Below, one piece after another: positions 20,297-24,484 of a stretch of 24,484 bases of DNA. The notes beneath the pieces were generated by a model, which saw only the letters and a list, made by a program, of their open reading frames with translations, was not told where the DNA came from and did no database searches. Both the position numbers and the translations under genes were made by a program. Every line of letters begins with the position of its first letter. The stretch's first letter is position 1. The DNA comes from an uncultured Eubacteriales bacterium. Its GTDB lineage: Bacteria; Bacillota; Clostridia; Oscillospirales; Oscillospiraceae. The stretch covers positions 1 through 24,484 of the forward strand of contig CAJLCS010000030.1 in assembly GCA_905205195.1 (NCBI GenBank). The letters are read 5' to 3'.

Positions 20297-21136
20297 ATGC
20301 GAAAGGGGGCGCTGCTTACGGCCCGTTCTGGTTCTTCTCATCCATCCAAAAAGCGGCTGCTGTCCGGCCTGATGGCCGTGGGCGGCGGGCTGCTTCTGCT
20401 GCTGGTGCTGGCCATGGGGCTTGCCAACCGGGCCGCCGCCCCCGGCAGCGTCACCACCGCCGTCACCCTGCCGTCCAACCCCTACGGACCGGAGGATTTC
20501 GGCTACGAAAACGGCTACCTCACCTGTCTGGCCGGGGAAAGCCGCCTGGGCATTGACGTTTCCACCCATCAGGGAATCATCGACTGGCAGCAGGTCGCCG
20601 ACGCCGGAATTCAATTTGCCATGATCCGGGTGGGCTACCGGGGCTACGGCACCGGGCTGATCGACATTGACGAGGACGCCCTGCAAAACCTGACGGGCGC
20701 TTCCGACGCGGGGCTGGAAATCGGCGCCTATTTCTTCTCCCAGGCCACCACCGCCGCCGAAGCCAGAGCCGAGGCGGAATTCACGTTGGACATCCTCAAG
20801 GACTACCCCGTCACCATGCCCGTGGTGTTCGACTGGGAGCGGGTCAGCGAGGACACCGCCGCAGCTGCGGTGGACGGCGACACCATGACGGACTGCGCCG
20901 AGGCCTTCTGCCGGACCGTGGCCGACGCCGGGTACACCCCCATGGTCTATTTCAACCAGAGCCAGGCCGAATGGGAGTACGAGCTGGAGCGGCTGTTGGA
21001 CTATCCATTCTGGCTGGCCATGTACGACGATCAGATGACCTTCCCCACCCGGCTGACCATGTGGCAGTACACGGAAACCGGCACGGTGCCGGGCATCGAC
21101 GGCTATGTGGATATCGATCTCTATTTCCCCTCATAA
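20297..21136 (+). CDS. GH25-family lysozyme (muramidase), membrane-anchored
   Basis: About 279 residues. A transmembrane or signal-anchor segment (LLSGLMAVGGGLLLLLVLAMGLA, about 22-45) is followed by the GH25 domain: LGIDVSTHQGIIDWQQV with the first catalytic Asp, FAMIRVGYRG, EIGAYFFSQA, PVVFDWE with the Asp-x-Glu pair, and LTMWQYT near the end. It cleaves the MurNAc-GlcNAc bond of peptidoglycan, likely for wall remodelling. The ATG at 20297 is the most likely start but has no upstream ribosome binding site and lies almost on the transcription start; an ATG at 20372 would cut into the anchor. The longer frame from 20174 starts before the promoter. Confidence 0.88.
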   Translation: MRKGALLTARSGSSHPSKKRLLSGLMAVGGGLLLLLVLAMGLANRAAAPGSVTTAVTLPSNPYGPEDFGYENGYLTCLAGESRLGIDVSTHQGIIDWQQVADAGIQFAMIRVGYRGYGTGLIDIDEDALQNLTGASDAGLEIGAYFFSQATTAAEARAEAEFTLDILKDYPVTMPVVFDWERVSEDTAAAAVDGDTMTDCAEAFCRTVADAGYTPMVYFNQSQAEWEYELERLLDYPFWLAMYDDQMTFPTRLTMWQYTETGTVPGIDGYVDIDLYFPS

Positions 21137-21137
21137 A

Positions 21138-21176
21138 TACAGTAAAGGCGCCCCGGATCAGGGCGCCTTTACTGTA
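21138..21176. terminator. Terminator between GH25 and the candidate RNA
   Basis: A 16-bp perfect stem (21138-21153 with 21161-21176), loop 7 bases. Little T follows on the plus strand; on the minus strand TATTTATG follows. It probably stops both the GH25 transcript and the opposing orphan transcript. Confidence 0.8.
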
Positions 21177-21288
21177 TAGGAAAAGAAAGGAGAGAGTAGA
21201 AATCAAAAGGAAAGCAATGTCGTCCGGTGACGGACACTGAGAAATTACATCAGACGGTGCGCCCCGCCGCGGGGCTGTCACTTGTTCT
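21138..21288 (-). ncRNA. Candidate small RNA between rpoD and the GH25 gene
   Basis: A near-perfect promoter at 21322-21295 starts minus-strand transcription near 21288, in a region with no minus-strand ORF. The ~150-nt product would contain a GCCCCG/CGGGGC hairpin (21275-21261), a GTCCG/CGGAC hairpin (about 21234-21221), a pyrimidine-rich stretch around 21215-21178, and end at the 16-bp terminator. I could not match it to a known RNA family. It does not overlap the GH25 coding region. Confidence 0.5.
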
Positions 21289-21294
21289 GTCTTC

Positions 21295-21322
21295 ATTATA
21301 GCGCAAAGTTTCTTTTTGTCAA
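21295..21322 (-). promoter_or_regulatory. Strong orphan promoter downstream of rpoD
   Basis: TTGACA (21322-21317), 16-base spacer, TATAAT (21300-21295), with an A/T-rich region upstream (21323-21385) that could act as an UP element. Confidence 0.8.
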
Positions 21323-21384
21323 CACCACAATAGTTCATAGTTTTTGGCATCCGTTTTTGTATATTTTGTACACAAATCAAAAAA

Positions 21385-21420
21385 TCCACACCCAGAAGTT
21401 GTGTGTCTTCTGGGTGTGGA
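21385..21420 (-). terminator. rpoD terminator
   Basis: A 14-bp stem TCCACACCCAGAAG/CTTCTGGGTGTGGA with 8-base loop, followed by TTTTTT on the minus strand, 14 bases after the rpoD stop. T6 on the plus side makes it bidirectional. Confidence 0.92.
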
Positions 21421-21433
21421 CGTTTTTTCGGTT

Positions 21434-22594
21434 TCAGCAGTAGAAATCCTTGATTTTCTTGGCGCGGCTGGGGTGGCGCAGCTTACGGATGGCCTTGTTT
21501 TCAATCTGGCGGATCCGCTCCCGGGTCACGCCGAAGATCTGACCCACCTCTTCCAGCGTATGAGTCCGGCCGTCATACATGCCGAACCGCATCCGCAGCA
21601 CGTCGGCCTCCCGTTCCGTCAGGGTGTCGAGAATTTCCTTCAGCGCCTCGCTGAGCAGGGCGTTGGAGGTGGCGTCCGCCGGTCCGGGGGTCCGCTCGTC
21701 CTCCACGAAGGAGCCGATGGACGTATCCTCCTCGTCGCCCACCGGGGTATCCAGACTCAGCGTGTCCGCCGCCGTCCGGTTGGCTTCGATGATCTTCTCC
21801 ACCGGCAGCCCCAGCTCCTTGGCGATTTCCTCCACCGTTGGCTCCCGGCCCAGCTCCTGCACCAGCTTCCGGTTGCAGCGGGTGGCCTTATTGATGACCT
21901 CCACCATATGCACCGGCACCCGGATGGTCCGGGCCTGATCCGCAATGGCACGGGTAATGGCCTGCCGGATCCACCAGGTGGCATATGTAGAGAATTTGTT
22001 TCCCTTTGTCCAGTCAAACTTGTCCACGGCCCGGATCAGGCCCGTATTGCCCTCCTGAATCAGGTCCAGAATGTGCAGGCCCCGGCCGGAATACTTCTTT
22101 GCAATGGAAACCACCAGCCGGAGGTTGGCCTCGGTCAGCTTATTTTTGGCCTCCTGATCGCCCTCGGACACCTTCTTGGCCAGCTCGATTTCCTCATCCG
22201 CCGACAGAAGCTTCACCTGGCCGATTTCCTTCAGGTACATCCGCACGGGGTCGTCCAGATTATACTCCGCCGCCAGATCCACCGGGTTGATCAGGTCCTC
22301 GTCGGTCAGCTCCATCAGCTCCAGATCGTCGTCGCCCAGCAGATCCATGCTCAAGTCGTCGTCCAGCTCCAGATCCATGTCGTTGCCCACAATCTGAATG
22401 TTCATGGCCTCGAACCGGTCGTAGATCTCCTCGATCTTTTCCGGGGAAAGGTCCATTTTTTCCAGCATTCCGTTCAGGTCGGCCGCCCGGATCACGCCGT
22501 CCTTCCGGCCCTGGGCAATCAGATTCTGCATGGCAGTCTGAAATTCTTCCGTATCCTTTGCAGGTGTGGGCACTGCTTTTTTCGCCATACTCAT
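21434..22594 (-). CDS. rpoD: Primary RNA polymerase sigma factor (sigma-70/sigma-A)
   Basis: A 386-residue housekeeping sigma factor. Domains in order: region 1.1 (about 15-65), an acidic linker, region 1.2 (DDPVRMYLKEIGQVKLLSADEE), region 2 with NLRLVVSIAKKYSGRGLHIL, the -10 recognition helix KFSTYATWWIRQAITRAIADQ, region 3 (VPVHMVEVINKATRCNRKLVQ), and region 4 with GVTRERIRQIENKAIRKLRHP for the -35 element. The ATG at 22594 has AAAGAGG upstream; a start two codons later is possible. Its promoter and terminator are both clear. In many Bacillota dnaG precedes rpoD, but here the gene stands alone, divergent from lepA. Confidence 0.97.
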   Translation of the reverse strand: MSMAKKAVPTPAKDTEEFQTAMQNLIAQGRKDGVIRAADLNGMLEKMDLSPEKIEEIYDRFEAMNIQIVGNDMDLELDDDLSMDLLGDDDLELMELTDEDLINPVDLAAEYNLDDPVRMYLKEIGQVKLLSADEEIELAKKVSEGDQEAKNKLTEANLRLVVSIAKKYSGRGLHILDLIQEGNTGLIRAVDKFDWTKGNKFSTYATWWIRQAITRAIADQARTIRVPVHMVEVINKATRCNRKLVQELGREPTVEEIAKELGLPVEKIIEANRTAADTLSLDTPVGDEEDTSIGSFVEDERTPGPADATSNALLSEALKEILDTLTEREADVLRMRFGMYDGRTHTLEEVGQIFGVTRERIRQIENKAIRKLRHPSRAKKIKDFYC

Positions 22595-22644
22595 TGTGCG
22601 TCTACCTCTTTCAAAATTCATCCTGTCCGATCACAAGCCTTTCA

Positions 22645-22673
22645 ACTATAGCCCGTTTTTTCCGTTTTGGCAA
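22645..22673 (-). promoter_or_regulatory. rpoD promoter
   Basis: TTGCCA (22673-22668), 17-base spacer, TATAGT (22650-22645). Confidence 0.75.
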
Positions 22674-22766
22674 GGGTTTAGACGGATTTTTTTCAAAATC
22701 CCTGAAATTCGGTGGTTTTTTCCCTTCCTCGTTACAAGTTTCCCCCCAAATCCGGAAAACATACGG

Positions 22767-22795
22767 TTTACTTTTGACCCGGAACTTGGTATAAT
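22767..22795 (+). promoter_or_regulatory. lepA promoter
   Basis: TTTACT (22767-22772), 17-base spacer, extended -10 TGGTATAAT (TATAAT at 22790-22795). A TTGACC at 22774 is too close to the -10 to be the -35. Confidence 0.75.
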
Positions 22796-22854
22796 GATGA
22801 AAAATGCGTTTTTGCGCCCGCCGGGCGATTTTCTGACTTTATGAGGTGCGATTT

Positions 22855-24484
<1,630 letters not shown>

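Overview
The window looks like chromosomal DNA of a GC-rich gut clostridium (Bacillota, probably an Oscillospiraceae/Ruminococcaceae-type organism). The evidence is consensus sigma-A promoters, strong AGGAGG ribosome binding sites, a TPP riboswitch on an ECF thiamine S-component, SLH-domain, GH25 and GH29 proteins, and the rpoD and lepA housekeeping genes. Three blocks of different origin are joined.

Block 1 (1-about 6100): part of a Tn1549-like integrative conjugative element, all on the minus strand. It reads parB, three accessory genes, a RepA-like initiator, a small DUF4406-like protein, pcfB, then the coupling protein gene virD4. virD4 is broken twice. The first break is a 338-nt insertion exactly inside the Walker A codons (GSG|KT). 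It starts after a U, ends in G, leaves the frame intact and can fold with group I intron-like P1, P3, P7 and P9 pairings, so it may be a self-splicing intron. The second break, at 49/50, looks like the edge of another mobile element that runs off the window. No parA and no element integrase are visible.

Block 2 (about 6100-7990): an AT-rich module, a WYL-family regulator and a DinB-like protein, closed by a 23-bp perfect inverted repeat. It looks like a separate acquisition.

Block 3 (about 8000-24484): GC-rich chromosome. From left to right it holds: an LMW phosphatase/DUF2284 pair; a secreted SLH/cadherin-like protein; a MATE exporter behind a transcription attenuator; thiT behind a TPP riboswitch; HIT, a COG2426 membrane protein and a HAD phosphatase; a putative nickel/metal locus (CooT, a His-rich protein, and a divergent CsoR/RcnR-type sensor with its own His-rich N-terminus); tRNA-Arg(CCG); a DivIVA-like/FliB-like pair; a divergent AraC regulator and GH29 fucosidase; a GH25 lysozyme; rpoD; and lepA, cut by the window end.

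The most interesting items are the intron-like insertion in virD4, two orphan minus-strand promoters that drive candidate small RNAs (near 10.7 kb and 21.3 kb), tandem 15-bp arrays inside the initiator gene that could be an embedded origin, and the His-rich metal locus. All family names come from reading the translations; no database search was run.
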